A DNA stretch of 64,000 nucleotides from Ensifer sp. MPMI2T (GTDB lineage: Bacteria; Pseudomonadota; Alphaproteobacteria; Rhizobiales; Rhizobiaceae), in NCBI RefSeq assembly GCF_004827385.1, contig NZ_SRXN01000017.1, positions 62,001-126,000 of the forward strand, read 5' to 3'. Within the stretch, counting starts at the first letter, position 1, and each line of letters starts with the position of its first letter. Under the pieces are notes generated by a model, which did no database searches, had not been told where the DNA came from, and saw only the letters and a list, made by a program, of their open reading frames with translations. Position numbers and translations under genes: made by a program. This document shows positions 25,557 to 34,983 of the stretch, piece by piece.

Positions 25557-26528
25557 ATGGATTTCTTCCACGTCCTCGTCGTGCTCCTGGAATCGACGAT
25601 CCGGGTCTCCGTGCCGCTGGTCTTTGCGGCGCTTGCTGGGCTCTTCACCGAGCGGGCCGGCGTCTTCGATATCGGTCTCGAAGGTAAGATGCTCGGTGCG
25701 GCCTTCGCCGCCGGCGCCGCCGCCGCCGTGGCCCAATCGGTTTGGATCGGTCTCATCGCGGCGATCCTGATCTCGGTGCTACTGTCGCTCGTCCACGGTT
25801 ATGCCTCGATTACCCAGCGCGGCAACCAGATCGTCTCGGGCGTCGCGATCAACTTCATCGTCGCCGGTTCCACCGTGATTCTCGGCGAGGCCTGGTTCCG
25901 CCAAGGCGGTCGCACGCCCGCGCTTGCCGAAGGCGCCAGATTCCAGATCGTCAATTTCCCTGGCGCCGACGCGGCGCGGGAGGTGCCGATCCTCGGACCG
26001 ATCTATGCGGATCTGCTTTCCGGGCACTTCCTGCTCACTTACCTTGCCTTCGCGATGGTGCCGATAAGCTGGTGGATCCTCTATCGCACACGTTTCGGCC
26101 TGAGGCTGCGCGCCGTCGGCGAGAATCCGGGCGCAGTCGATACGGCCGGCATATCCGTGATCTGGCTGCGCTACCGCGCGGTCATCTGCTGCGGCATTCT
26201 CTGCGGCTTTGCCGGCGCCTACCTGTCGCTGGCGATGACGGCCGGTTTCGTCAAGGGCATGACGGCGGGCAAGGGCTACATCGCGCTTGCGGCCTTGATC
26301 TTCGCCAAGTGGCGACCCAAGAACGTCATGCTCGCCTGCCTGCTCTTCGGTTTCCTTGATGCCCTTGCCATCCGTTTGCAAGGCACGCCGCTGCCGCTCG
26401 TCGGCCAAGTACCGGTGCAGTTGATGCAGGCGCTGCCTTACATTCTGACGGTCATCCTGCTTGCCGGCTTTATCGGCAAGGCCATTCCGCCCAAGGCGGG
26501 TGGCGTGCCTTACGTGAAGGAGCGCTAA
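25557..26528 (+). CDS. Nucleoside ABC transporter permease (YufQ/NupC type)
   Basis: 323 aa, second permease of the pair. VFDIGLEGKMLGAAFAA near residues 40-55 parallels the loop of the first permease. VGENPGAVDTAGI marks the ATPase-contact loop. The start at 25557 gives the family length; the frame extends upstream into the preceding gene and is not used. It ends 2 nt before cytidine deaminase, so uptake and salvage are in one transcript. No BMP-type lipoprotein receptor is encoded beside it. Confidence 0.88.
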   Translation: MDFFHVLVVLLESTIRVSVPLVFAALAGLFTERAGVFDIGLEGKMLGAAFAAGAAAAVAQSVWIGLIAAILISVLLSLVHGYASITQRGNQIVSGVAINFIVAGSTVILGEAWFRQGGRTPALAEGARFQIVNFPGADAAREVPILGPIYADLLSGHFLLTYLAFAMVPISWWILYRTRFGLRLRAVGENPGAVDTAGISVIWLRYRAVICCGILCGFAGAYLSLAMTAGFVKGMTAGKGYIALAALIFAKWRPKNVMLACLLFGFLDALAIRLQGTPLPLVGQVPVQLMQALPYILTVILLAGFIGKAIPPKAGGVPYVKER

Positions 26529-26530
26529 AC

Positions 26531-26926
26531 ATGATGGAGAACGATCTGTTCATCGCGGCGCGGGAAGCCATGGCAAAAGCGCATGCGCCCTATTCCAAGT
26601 TCCCGGTGGGTGCCGCCATCCGCGCGGAGGACGGCAAGATCTATACCGGCGCGAATATCGAAAACCTGTCGTTCCCGGAAGGCTGGTGCGCCGAGACGAC
26701 GGCGATCAGCCACATGGTCATGGCCGGTCAGCGCAAGATCATGGAAGTTGCCGTCGTCGCCGAGAAACTTGCGCTCTGTCCGCCCTGCGGCGGCTGCCGC
26801 CAGCGGTTGGCGGAGTTCTCCGGCGCGAGCACGCGCATCTATCTTTGCGACGAGACGGGCGTGAAGAAAACCCTGGCGCTTTCCGATCTCCTTCCGCACA
26901 GCTTCGAAACAGAGATCCTCGGATGA
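26531..26926 (+). CDS. cdd: Cytidine deaminase
   Basis: 131 aa, the length of the tetrameric class. CAE (in WCAETTA) carries the first zinc cysteine and the catalytic glutamate, and PPCGGCRQ carries the other two zinc cysteines. It converts cytidine and deoxycytidine to uridine and deoxyuridine, feeding the phosphorylase encoded downstream. It overlaps punA by 4 nt. An ATG 3 nt further in would do equally well. Confidence 0.95.
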   Translation: MMENDLFIAAREAMAKAHAPYSKFPVGAAIRAEDGKIYTGANIENLSFPEGWCAETTAISHMVMAGQRKIMEVAVVAEKLALCPPCGGCRQRLAEFSGASTRIYLCDETGVKKTLALSDLLPHSFETEILG

Positions 26927-27720
26927 ACGACGCGGCAGAATTCCTGAAGACCAAGCTTAGCGGGTTTGCACCGCGCTATGGAATTGTGCTCGGCTCCGGG
27001 TTAGGTGCGCTGGTCGAGGCGGTGGAGGAACCGGTCCGCGTCCCCTATGCAGAGATTCCGGGCTTTCCCCTAGGGGGCGTCTCGGGCCATGCCGGCGAGT
27101 TGGTGGCGGGCAAACTTGGGGGCGTGCCGGTCGCGATGCTCTCCGGCCGGGTGCATTTTTACGAGCGCGGCGACGCCGATGCGATGCGCGCGCCGATCGA
27201 GGCACTGAAGCGACTCGGCATCGAAAGCCTCATCCTGACCAATTCGGCCGGATCGCTGCGGGAGGATATGCCGCCGGGCTCGGTGATGCGCATCGCCGAT
27301 CATATCGGCTTTTCCGGCTCCAACCCGCTAATCGGCGTCGAGAGCGACGACCGGTTCGTCGGCATGACGAATGCCTATGACGCAGGGCTTGCCGAGCGGA
27401 TGCAAAAGGCTGCGGCTCGTCTAGGCATTCCGCTCCAGAGCGGCGTCTACATGTGGTTCTCCGGCCCGAGTTTCGAGACGCCGGCCGAAATCAGGATGGC
27501 GCGCATTCTCGGGGCGCACGCCGTCGGCATGTCCACCGTTCCCGAGGTGATCCTGGCGCGCTTTTTCGGATTGCGGGTTGCCGCTGCCTCCGTGATTACC
27601 AATTTCGCCGCGGGCATGACCGGCGCAGAACTCAGCCACCACGAGACGAAGGATATGGCGCCGGTCGGCGGCACGCGGCTGGCCGCGATCCTCAAAGAGA
27701 TGATTGCAAGCGAAGCCTGA
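26923..27720 (+). CDS. punA: Purine nucleoside phosphorylase (class II/PNP-MTAP fold)
   Basis: 265 aa. GSGLG at about 23-27, NSAGSL in the middle, and GPSFETPAE plus TNFAAG identify the trimeric purine nucleoside phosphorylase family. It splits inosine and guanosine (and deoxy forms) into base and pentose-1-phosphate. The product is then handled by deoB, encoded on the other strand. The ATG at 26923 overlaps the cdd stop; a long upstream extension to 26686 lies within cdd and is rejected. Confidence 0.92.
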   Translation: MNDAAEFLKTKLSGFAPRYGIVLGSGLGALVEAVEEPVRVPYAEIPGFPLGGVSGHAGELVAGKLGGVPVAMLSGRVHFYERGDADAMRAPIEALKRLGIESLILTNSAGSLREDMPPGSVMRIADHIGFSGSNPLIGVESDDRFVGMTNAYDAGLAERMQKAAARLGIPLQSGVYMWFSGPSFETPAEIRMARILGAHAVGMSTVPEVILARFFGLRVAAASVITNFAAGMTGAELSHHETKDMAPVGGTRLAAILKEMIASEA

Positions 27721-27734
27721 ACGGCGGCCTGACC

Positions 27735-29045
27735 ATGCTCCCACAGGAAGTGATCCGGCAGAAGAGGAACGGCGGCCAGCTTGACGCGGCCGAGATCGCC
27801 GGCTTCGTCAAAGGTATTGCCGACGGTTCCATCTCGGAAGGCCAGGTTGCCGCCTTCGCAATGGCCGTGTGGTTTTCCGGCATGAGCCGTGACGAATGCG
27901 TGGCGCTGACGCTGGCGATGCGTGATTCCGGCGATACGCTCGACTGGAGTGCTCTCGGTCGCCCGATCGTCGACAAGCATTCGACCGGCGGCGTCGGCGA
28001 CAATGTCTCGTTGATGCTGGCACCGATCGTTGCCGCCTGCGGTGCCGCGGTGCCGATGATATCCGGTCGAGGCCTCGGTCATACCGGCGGCACGCTGGAC
28101 AAGCTCGAATCGATTCCGGGTTACAACATCCAACCGGCCCCGGCGCTCTTTCGCAAAGTGGTCGACGAGGTCGGTTGCGCCATCATCGGTCAGACGGCGA
28201 ACCTCGCGCCCGCGGACAAGCGCCTTTACGCCATCCGCGACGTGACTGCGACGGTCGATTCGGTGCCGCTGATCACCGCTTCCATTCTGTCGAAGAAGCT
28301 TGCCGCGGCGCTCCAGTCGCTTGTGCTCGACGTGAAATTCGGCAACGGCTCGTTCCTGACCGATGCCGACGAGACGGAGATCCTCGCGCGCTCACTTGTC
28401 GATGTCGCGAACGGTGCCGGGGTGCGTACTTCGGCCCTGATCACCGACATGAACGAACCGCTCGCGGACGCGGCCGGAAATGCGCTCGAAATCGACAACT
28501 GCCTTGCTTATTTGCGCGGCGAGAAGAAAGGCACGCGCCTCGACGCAGTGGTCATGGCGTTTGCAGCGGAAATGCTCGTCGCCGCTGGTCTTGCGCCCGA
28601 TCTGGAGCAGGGGAAAGCGATGGCACGCCACGCGCTTGAAAGCGGTGCCGCGATGGAACGTTTCGGCCGCATGGTCTATCTGCTCGGAGGACCGGCGGAT
28701 TTTGTCGACCGGCCGCAGGCCCATCTGACGAAGGCGCCGGTTATGGTGCCCGTGGAGGCAAGCCGGGACGGCTATCTTGCGACCTGCGAGACGCGCGAAC
28801 TGGGAATGGCGGTGATTGCGCTTGGCGGCGGACGGACGCGTCCCGACGACAGGATCGACCACAGCGTCGGGCTTGCGGGGCTGCGCCCGCTCGGGACGAG
28901 CGTGAGCAAGTGTGAGCCGATCGCGTTCGTCCATGCGGCCGATCGCAAGACGGCCGACGATATAGCAAAAAGGGTCGCGGCGCTCTATACGATCGGCGAC
29001 CAGAGGCCGGATCCGCGCCCGATCATTGTCGCCCGCATCACCTGA
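27735..29045 (+). CDS. deoA: Thymidine phosphorylase
   Basis: 436 aa, family length. The glycosyltransferase-type signature KHSTGGVGD is at about 75-83, followed by SGRGLGHTGGTLDKLE, the segment that holds phosphate and pyrimidine. It converts thymidine or deoxyuridine plus phosphate to base and deoxyribose-1-phosphate. It starts 14 nt after punA. Its last 8 nt overlap, tail to tail, the stop of the aspartic protease gene on the other strand. Confidence 0.95.
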   Translation: MLPQEVIRQKRNGGQLDAAEIAGFVKGIADGSISEGQVAAFAMAVWFSGMSRDECVALTLAMRDSGDTLDWSALGRPIVDKHSTGGVGDNVSLMLAPIVAACGAAVPMISGRGLGHTGGTLDKLESIPGYNIQPAPALFRKVVDEVGCAIIGQTANLAPADKRLYAIRDVTATVDSVPLITASILSKKLAAALQSLVLDVKFGNGSFLTDADETEILARSLVDVANGAGVRTSALITDMNEPLADAAGNALEIDNCLAYLRGEKKGTRLDAVVMAFAAEMLVAAGLAPDLEQGKAMARHALESGAAMERFGRMVYLLGGPADFVDRPQAHLTKAPVMVPVEASRDGYLATCETRELGMAVIALGGGRTRPDDRIDHSVGLAGLRPLGTSVSKCEPIAFVHAADRKTADDIAKRVAALYTIGDQRPDPRPIIVARIT

Positions 29046-29562
29046 CGAGATGCAGCGCGCCATTCTCGACACGATAGGACGATAGCCGGCTCAGGAAACT
29101 CATGCCGACGAGCATGCTGGAAAGCGCCTTGTCGGGGAGGACCATGGCGTCGACATTCTTGAGTGTGATGCCGCCGATCTCGACGCGATCCAGACTGACA
29201 TAGGCTGCCTCGACGATGCCGTTGGCCGTCTGCGCCCGCGCGCTGAAAGCGAGGCCAGCGACGGAAATACCGAAGCGACGGGCAGCCGAAGTGTTGATCG
29301 CAATCGTGCTTGCGCCGGTGTCGACGAGGCCCCGTTCCGCGCGCCCATTGATGCGAAACGTGCCGAAGAAATGGCCAGCTGGATCGGCTTCAAGGACGAT
29401 GCTTTTGCCGCTCGCATACTTGGCGGCGGTAACGGGCGCGGCGCGCTGAGCGTCCTGCGCCGTCGCTTCGTTCTGTCGTTCGAGATAGCTGGACGCGAGA
29501 TCGGGAACGACCAATGCGACAAGGACGAGGCCGCCGGCAAAGACAAGTAGACGTGTAATCAT
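29038..29562 (-). CDS. Membrane-anchored retropepsin-like aspartic protease
   Basis: 174 aa with one N-terminal membrane span (LLVFAGGLVLVALVVPDLA) and a single DTGAS active site in GLVDTGASTIAIN at about 80-92. One motif per chain means it works as a dimer, as in clan AA bacterial proteases (TIGR02281 type). The substrate is unknown. It lies downstream of upp on the same strand, but a strong terminator at 29652-29678 separates them, so it is probably transcribed on its own. Confidence 0.85.
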   Translation of the reverse strand: MITRLLVFAGGLVLVALVVPDLASSYLERQNEATAQDAQRAAPVTAAKYASGKSIVLEADPAGHFFGTFRINGRAERGLVDTGASTIAINTSAARRFGISVAGLAFSARAQTANGIVEAAYVSLDRVEIGGITLKNVDAMVLPDKALSSMLVGMSFLSRLSSYRVENGALHLVR

Positions 29563-29651
29563 TGCTCAGCTCTCCGGCCGTTGATTTTGCGGTCGGCGCC
29601 GCAGGCGACCACGCGCTCCGCCATCGAAACAAATGATAACTAATGGGATGC

Positions 29652-29678
29652 AAAAAAGCCGCCGGGAAACCCGGCGGC
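29652..29678 (-). terminator. Rho-independent terminator of upp
   Basis: On the minus strand GCCGCCGGG-ttt-CCCGGCGGC is followed directly by TTTTTT (plus-strand A-run 29652-29657). This perfect 9-bp stem with a T6 tail is 30 nt after the upp stop. It is one of the clearest intrinsic terminators in the window. Confidence 0.92.
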
Positions 29679-29708
29679 CGCATGCACTCTTATGATGTGG
29701 TTAAGAAA

Positions 29709-30338
29709 TTATTTGGTCCCATACATGCGGTCACCCGCATCACCCAAGCCGGGCATGATGTAGCCCTTTTCGTTGAGGTGGCTGTCGATTGCGGCCGTGA
29801 AGATCGCGACATCCGGATGGGCAGACTGAAAGTTGCGGATACCTTCCGGCGCCGCGAGCAGGCAGAGAAAGCGGATGTTCTTCGCGCCGCGCTCTTTCAG
29901 CTTGTCGATCGCCGCGATAGAAGAATTGCCGGTGGCGAGCATCGGGTCGACGACGATGACGAGACGCTCCGACAAGCTTTCCGGCGCCTTGAAATAGTAT
30001 TCGACCGGCTGCAGCGTCTCATGGTCGCGATAGACGCCGATATGCGAGACGCGCGCCGAAGGCACGAGTTCGAGCATGCCTTCGAGCAAACCGTTGCCGG
30101 CGCGCAGGATGGACGCGAAGACGAGCTTCTTGCCCTCGAGAATGGGCGCGTCGGTTTCCATCATCGGCGTTTCGATGCGCTCCATGGTGAGTTCGAGGTC
30201 GCGCGTTACCTCGTAGCAAAGCAGCGTCGAGATTTCCCTAAGAAGCCTGCGAAAGCCCGCCGTCGACGTTTCCTTCTTGCGCATGATGGTCAGCTTGTGC
30301 TGCACAAGCGGATGGTCGATCACTGTCACGCCGTCCAT
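29709..30338 (-). CDS. upp: Uracil phosphoribosyltransferase
   Basis: 209 aa, the standard length. The PRPP-binding loop DPMLATGNS and the tail [11 protein letters not shown] are diagnostic. It makes UMP from uracil and PRPP, recovering the base released by pyrimidine phosphorolysis. The start at 30338 ([10 protein letters not shown]) follows AGGGGAAG; an upstream in-frame start at 30362 is not needed. It is downstream of add on the same strand. Confidence 0.95.
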   Translation of the reverse strand: MDGVTVIDHPLVQHKLTIMRKKETSTAGFRRLLREISTLLCYEVTRDLELTMERIETPMMETDAPILEGKKLVFASILRAGNGLLEGMLELVPSARVSHIGVYRDHETLQPVEYYFKAPESLSERLVIVVDPMLATGNSSIAAIDKLKERGAKNIRFLCLLAAPEGIRNFQSAHPDVAIFTAAIDSHLNEKGYIMPGLGDAGDRMYGTK

Positions 30339-30439
30339 GGCACTTCCCCTTAATTTGGACATGGCCTCTTTTCCATGGAAAGAGCCGAAGCTGCAAGGGC
30401 ATTGCAGCGCTCTTTCCGGTCTTCTCCGACCGCGACCGT
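30339..30439. promoter_or_regulatory. add-upp intergenic region with imperfect palindrome
   Basis: An imperfect palindrome centred on CCATGG spans 30363-30386. A second inverted repeat CTGCAA-5 nt-TTGCAG is at 30391-30407. They may act as attenuator, operator or processing site between add and upp. Nothing else was recognised. Confidence 0.35.
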
Positions 30440-31408
30440 TTAGAGAGCGGCCAACAGTCTCTGCCTCGTCGCCTCGTCGACGAAGGCGGCCTCGATCGCC
30501 GTTCTCGTCATCCCGTTTATCTCGCTGTCCTCGAAACCCATGACCGTAGACGCGATGTCGTATTCCTGCGCCAGCGATGTGTGGAAGAACGGCGGATCGT
30601 CGGAGTTGAGCGTGACGCGGACACCAGCCGTGTAGAGCGCCTTGAGAGGATGCGATGCGAAGTCCGGGAAGACTTGCAGCGAAACGTTGGAGCCGGGGCA
30701 GACTTCGAGAACGACGCCTTCGTCCGCCAGCCGCTTCACGAGATCTTCGTCCTCGATCGCCCGCACACCGTGACTGATCCTGGTTGGCCTTACGTGATCC
30801 AATGCGTCGCGCACACTGAAAGCCCCGGAAAGTTCGCCGGCGTGGATCGTCAGCCCGAGGTCTGCGTCGCGGACGATATCGAAGGCGCGGGCAAATTCGG
30901 CGACGCTGTGCATCCTTTCCTCGCCCGCCAGGTTGAAGCCGGTAACGAGCGGATGCCGCAGCCTGGCCGCGTATTCTGCGGTCCTGATGACTGCCTCTGG
31001 CCCGAGGTGGCGGATACCGGTGATCAGCATGCGCGATTCGATGCCGGTCTTCGCCTTCGCCGCATCCATGCCGGCGGCAAGGCCTTCGATGTAGGCGTCC
31101 GCACCGAGGCCGATCGAATTGCCGTGGTCCGGCGAAACGATGATCTCGCTGTAGATCGTGCCCGCCTCGGCGAGCTCGGTGAGATATGCCTCGGCCAGGA
31201 GCGCGTAGTCGCCTTCAGTGCGAAACAGCGACGCGACGCTGTCGTAGCACCGGATGAAACTGGTGAAATCGTCCCAGACATACGCCTTGTCGCGGATGAT
31301 CGCGCTGGTATCGACCCCGTATTTCCTGGCCTGCCTCAGCGCGAGTTCCGGTGGAGTCGCGCCCTCGATGTGGCAATGCAGTTCGGCTTTCTTCAGATGA
31401 AGGGTCAA
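30440..31408 (-). CDS. add: Adenosine deaminase
   Basis: 322 aa of the amidohydrolase fold: zinc histidines in LHCHIEG, then IHAGE, SHGVRA and the catalytic SDDPP. It deaminates adenosine and deoxyadenosine to (deoxy)inosine, the substrate of the phosphorylase at 26923. A TTG start at 31408 is chosen because GGGAGAAG lies about 7 nt upstream and the TTGA overlaps the deoB stop. The frame stays open further upstream, inside deoB, with no ribosome-binding support. Confidence 0.92.
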   Translation of the reverse strand: MTLHLKKAELHCHIEGATPPELALRQARKYGVDTSAIIRDKAYVWDDFTSFIRCYDSVASLFRTEGDYALLAEAYLTELAEAGTIYSEIIVSPDHGNSIGLGADAYIEGLAAGMDAAKAKTGIESRMLITGIRHLGPEAVIRTAEYAARLRHPLVTGFNLAGEERMHSVAEFARAFDIVRDADLGLTIHAGELSGAFSVRDALDHVRPTRISHGVRAIEDEDLVKRLADEGVVLEVCPGSNVSLQVFPDFASHPLKALYTAGVRVTLNSDDPPFFHTSLAQEYDIASTVMGFEDSEINGMTRTAIEAAFVDEATRQRLLAAL

Positions 31409-32625
31409 ATGAGGCTTCTCCCATGCGGGCCCGATGCGATGCCAAGGTGTCTGGCAACGGTCTCGCCGATGTGCGCGAATGTGTTTGCCACGCCGAAGGA
31501 GCGGCTGCGCAACGAGGGGCCGAACATCAGCACCGGCACGCGTTCGCGCGTGTGGTCGGTTCCCCGCCAGGTCGGATCGCAACCATGATCGGCGGTCAGG
31601 ATGACGATATCTCCGGGTTTGAGGCGACGGTCGAGGTCCGGCAGGCGCTGATCGAAGGCTTCGAGCGCGGCGGCGTAACCCGGCACATCACGGCGATGAC
31701 CATAGAGCATGTCGAAATCGACGAAGTTGGTGAAAACGAGATCGCCGTCCTCGGCCTCTTCGATCGCCGCGAGGCTGGCATCGAACAGCGCCATGTTGCC
31801 ATTGGCCTTGGTGAGCTTCGTCACGCCCTGATGCGCGAAGATATCGCCGATCTTGCCGACGGCATGTACCTTGCGTCCGGCCTCTTTCAGGCGGTCGAGA
31901 ACCGTCGGCTCCGGCGGCAGTACTGAATAGTCGCGGCGGTTGCCGGTGCGGGTGAAATTCTGCGCATTGTCGCCGATGAACGGGCGGGCGATGACGCGAC
32001 CGATATTGTAGTCGTCGACGAGCCGGCGGACCACCTGACAGAGTTCAAGCAACCGATCGAGCCCGAAGCTCTGCTCATGCGCGGCGATCTGGAAGACGGA
32101 ATCGGACGAGGTGTAACAGATCGGTTTTCCGCTCTGGATATGCTCCTCGCCGAACCGGGCGATGATTTCGGTGCCGGAGGCATGACAGTTGCCGAGGATG
32201 CCCGGAATATCGCCCTCGCGGCAGATCGCCTCGACGAGCTCGGCGGGAAAAGCGTCTCCCTCCGAGGGGAAATAGCCCCAGTCGAACATCACCGGCGTGC
32301 CGGCGATTTCCCAATGGCCGGACGGTGTGTCCTTGCCTCGCGAGGTTTCGCTGGCTGCCCCATAGACGCCGTAGACCCGCTCCGGCAGCGGCATGCCGGC
32401 GGGCAGGCGCCCGGTTGCGAGCTTCGCGGCATGCATCAGCCCGAGCGCGGACATGTTCGGCAGTTGTAGCGGCCCTTTGCGCAGGCCAGCGCGATCACCG
32501 GCGCCGGCTGCGCAGAATTCGGCGATATGACCGAGCGTATCAGCTCCAAGGTCGCCGAAAGCCTCCGCATCCGGCGCACCGCCGATGCCGAAGGAATCGA
32601 GTACGAAAAGAAATGCACGCGCCAT
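31405..32625 (-). CDS. deoB: Phosphopentomutase
   Basis: 406 aa, typical length. The alkaline-phosphatase-superfamily metal site appears in [12 protein letters not shown] at the N-terminus and TADHG near the C-terminus, and the DTPSGHWE loop holds the phosphorylated threonine. It converts (deoxy)ribose-1-phosphate from the phosphorylases to the 5-phosphate. The start at 32625 is the first residue of [10 protein letters not shown]; the 38-residue extension upstream is not conserved-looking. It is the first gene of the deoB-add-upp run and overlaps add. Confidence 0.94.
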   Translation of the reverse strand: MARAFLFVLDSFGIGGAPDAEAFGDLGADTLGHIAEFCAAGAGDRAGLRKGPLQLPNMSALGLMHAAKLATGRLPAGMPLPERVYGVYGAASETSRGKDTPSGHWEIAGTPVMFDWGYFPSEGDAFPAELVEAICREGDIPGILGNCHASGTEIIARFGEEHIQSGKPICYTSSDSVFQIAAHEQSFGLDRLLELCQVVRRLVDDYNIGRVIARPFIGDNAQNFTRTGNRRDYSVLPPEPTVLDRLKEAGRKVHAVGKIGDIFAHQGVTKLTKANGNMALFDASLAAIEEAEDGDLVFTNFVDFDMLYGHRRDVPGYAAALEAFDQRLPDLDRRLKPGDIVILTADHGCDPTWRGTDHTRERVPVLMFGPSLRSRSFGVANTFAHIGETVARHLGIASGPHGRSLI

Positions 32626-32759
32626 GAGACACCCGGTTATCCGGAGCGCGTCATGAAGAACCGCGATCCGGTACTGCTTGCCGCGCGGAAGTGGTCCGCG
32701 CAATCCGGGAGGAATAGCGCGGGGAAGCGCGCATTGCAATTGACGCCGTCAAACAGCCG

Positions 32760-33347
32760 TCAGCAGTCCGTGCATTTGATCGTGTCGCCAAAGCGCTGGC
32801 GATAATAGGACGTCTTGGAAAGATCGATCGTCTTCAACGTGCTGCTCTCGAGCCCCGGGGCAAAGAACAGGAGGTCGTGTGGCACGACGAGTTCCGTACG
32901 TACGACGAAGGCGTTCACGGTGTCGAGTTCGGCAGGGACGGTAGCGGTCGAGTCGACGGCATAGGGCGTTGCGCCGTTCTGGTCCCGTGACCACACGACC
33001 TTCCCGCTGGTCGTGCCGGTGACCTGTATGCCGGTGATCTTCAGCGAATAGCCCGTGCTGTCGTAGGGCGCCACGATGCTCAGCGCGACATGCTTCATAT
33101 TGTCCAGCAGCGCTTTGTTGACGTCGGTCTGCTGCGAGACGATGTCGGCGACGGCGCTCGATGCGCGCGAGACCTTGCGGGCCACGGTGAAGCCAAGCGA
33201 AATCTCGAAAGATCCGATATAGAGCATGATCAGCAACGGCGCGATGATGGCAAATTCCACCCCTCCGACGCCGCGCCGGTCCCGAATGAGCGCTGATAAT
33301 GATCCCAAGGAGCGCCGAGCAACCGAAAATACAGGCGAGCGTCCCAT
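32760..33347 (-). CDS. tadE: TadE-family pseudopilin
   Basis: 195 aa. A basic head is followed by the prepilin-like segment RRGVGGVEFAIIAPLLIMLY, with a glycine before a hydrophobic helix and a glutamate at +5 of the predicted cleavage. The rest is a periplasmic domain with two C-terminal cysteines (CTDC). TadE-like minor pseudopilins are processed by the prepilin peptidase (cpaA here) and are needed for Flp pilus assembly. It is 7 nt after the next TadE-like gene. Confidence 0.82.
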   Translation of the reverse strand: MGRSPVFSVARRSLGSLSALIRDRRGVGGVEFAIIAPLLIMLYIGSFEISLGFTVARKVSRASSAVADIVSQQTDVNKALLDNMKHVALSIVAPYDSTGYSLKITGIQVTGTTSGKVVWSRDQNGATPYAVDSTATVPAELDTVNAFVVRTELVVPHDLLFFAPGLESSTLKTIDLSKTSYYRQRFGDTIKCTDC

Positions 33348-33354
33348 GGCGTCC

Positions 33355-33981
33355 TCAGTAATTTTCGTTGCGGAAAGTGGCGGTTGCGATCATCAGGAAA
33401 TCCCTGGGCATGCTGCTGCCTGCAGGGCGCAAGTCCGTGACATAGGGCCGGACAAGGTCGGTAATCACCTCCCACCGGTAGTAGGCGCGCACCATCGTGA
33501 AGGCGCCGGCACCTCCCGGCGCGAACTGAAAGCCGCTGGTGTCGAGATCGGAGGATGAGGAGGAACCGACCCTCGGAACCGCAGGCGGAAATTGCGTGAG
33601 GTCGGTGATGTTGCGGACATCCAGATAGAGCTTGTCGCGCTCCGCCGCCTCAGTCGCCGAGCAGGGCATGAGGATGGCGATTTCGTCACAAAAGGCCTGG
33701 CGGAATTGCGTTTCGGTCATGAAGCCGAGCTTGCTGCTGTCGTCGAAGGTGATTTCACCGGTGCGGATCTTTCGCGCCAACGTGTCCGTCGCGTTAGCGA
33801 GCAACTGTTCGCCGGCAAAGGCAACGAAAGTTTCGATCGATGCGAAGACGATGACGAAGAAAGGGAGAGCCAAGAGCGCGAATTCGATCGCCGTCGCGCC
33901 CTTCCTGTCACCAAGAAGGCGGCGAAACGGGCCGCGAAGCGCGCGGCTCTTCCAGGATGATGTTTTTCGCTCAGTCGTCAT
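33355..33981 (-). CDS. TadE/TadF-family pseudopilin
   Basis: 208 aa with DRKGATAIEFALLALPFFVIV, a type-IVb pseudopilin start (cleavage after glycine, glutamate at +5), then a periplasmic domain with one central Cys pair. It is in the same short operon as the other TadE-like protein, upstream of it. It could be TadF; sequence alone does not decide between TadE and TadF. Confidence 0.78.
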   Translation of the reverse strand: MTTERKTSSWKSRALRGPFRRLLGDRKGATAIEFALLALPFFVIVFASIETFVAFAGEQLLANATDTLARKIRTGEITFDDSSKLGFMTETQFRQAFCDEIAILMPCSATEAAERDKLYLDVRNITDLTQFPPAVPRVGSSSSSDLDTSGFQFAPGGAGAFTMVRAYYRWEVITDLVRPYVTDLRPAGSSMPRDFLMIATATFRNENY

Positions 33982-34090
33982 AGCGCCGTTCCGTCATGCA
34001 ACGTCCGATCGGCGAAAAATAAAGCGGGATTGTTGAAATTTCGTTTGCGACGATGGGAAGAATTTTAGCGATCTTGATTTTTCAGTCGCG

Positions 34091-34516
34091 CTAGTTTGCG
34101 CTTGCAGACGATACCTGGCGTTCGGCATGACGCTCGCAATTGGGCGTGCAGGAAAGGACGGTGCGCGAGGTCTGCTTGTAGACACGCACGGTATTGCCTT
34201 CGTCGATCGACACCAGAATGCGTTCGTCGACAATGGCATTTCCATCCTGATCGAGGATCACGAGATTGGTCGTTCCGAAGTTGCGGCCCGTCAAAACGAT
34301 GGTCTTCGAGTCCGCAACCGTCGCATCGGCGACTTCCGAATTGCCGATGATCACCTTGCTCACCGGCCGATCGAGCTTCAGCACGCGCGCGTGATCCATA
34401 TAAACGCGCATCATCTGTTCCTCAGCGTGCGTGGCGACCGGCGCGAACACGGCGAGGAGCGCAACGCTGGCGAATGTGAGCGTGGCGGTCCACTTGTGCG
34501 GGAGGAGCGTGTCCAT
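34091..34516 (-). CDS. Stand-alone CpaC-type N-terminal (pilus assembly/BON-like) periplasmic protein
   Basis: 141 aa with a signal peptide ending near THA-EE. The mature part RVYMDHARVLKLDRPVSKVIIGN and the following NFGTTNLVILD match the N-terminal domain of secretin CpaC (residues about 35-130 of the protein at 36795). No secretin domain follows. A cysteine pair (SCTPNC) and a charged tail end the protein. It may dock the secretin or a minor pilus component. It starts the minus-strand run with the two TadE-like genes, with a 109-nt gap. Confidence 0.75.
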   Translation of the reverse strand: MDTLLPHKWTATLTFASVALLAVFAPVATHAEEQMMRVYMDHARVLKLDRPVSKVIIGNSEVADATVADSKTIVLTGRNFGTTNLVILDQDGNAIVDERILVSIDEGNTVRVYKQTSRTVLSCTPNCERHAERQVSSASAN

Positions 34517-34768
34517 GGTGCTTCCTGATGAGATATCTGGCGCATCTTCGCCTCTTTTGGTGAATGAAACGTTACGTGGATGCGCAGCAATTTAAGGCAT
34601 CCCTTTTTCGAACATTTACCCAAGAAAGCGGGATCGTCGCTTAACTTCACGGTAACCGGTTTCCTTAAGCCGATGGCAATTCGCTCCCTGTAGCGTCCTG
34701 TCATCCGATCAACGGCAAACAGTTGGCGGAAGTGCTGAACAACAAACACGTGAAGTAGGAGAACCACC
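34517..34768. promoter_or_regulatory. Divergent promoter region of the pilins, with a CtrA-like box
   Basis: 252 nt between the minus-strand CpaC-N-like gene and the first pilin. TTAA-N7-GTAACC at 34641-34657 resembles the bipartite CtrA site (TTAA-N7-TTAA) with one changed base. The pilin gene has AGGAG just before its start. CtrA control of pilA is known in alphaproteobacteria; here it is inferred from the motif. Confidence 0.5.
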
Positions 34769-34954
34769 ATGAAGACGATTTTCGCACGCCTGCTGAAGGA
34801 CGAGTCCGGCGCGACCGCCATCGAATACGGCCTGATCGCGGCCCTGATTTCTGTTGCCCTGATCGCCGGTGCCACCTCGCTCGGCACCACGCTCAACACC
34901 ACCTTCACCGGGCTGGGCAGCAAGCTGTCGTCGAGCACCGCCGGCAAGCTCTAA
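34769..34954 (+). CDS. pilA: Flp-type pilin, copy 1
   Basis: 61-aa type-IVb Flp prepilin. A 14-residue leader MKTIFARLLKDESG is cleaved before ATAIEYGLIAALIS, with Glu at +5 and Tyr next to it as in Flp pilins. The mature peptide is about 47 aa. It is the major subunit of the Tad pilus whose machinery is encoded downstream. The next gene is a near copy, 29 nt later. Confidence 0.95.
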   Translation: MKTIFARLLKDESGATAIEYGLIAALISVALIAGATSLGTTLNTTFTGLGSKLSSSTAGKL

Positions 34955-34983
34955 TCAAAACCGCCAATAGTGAGAGAATCATC

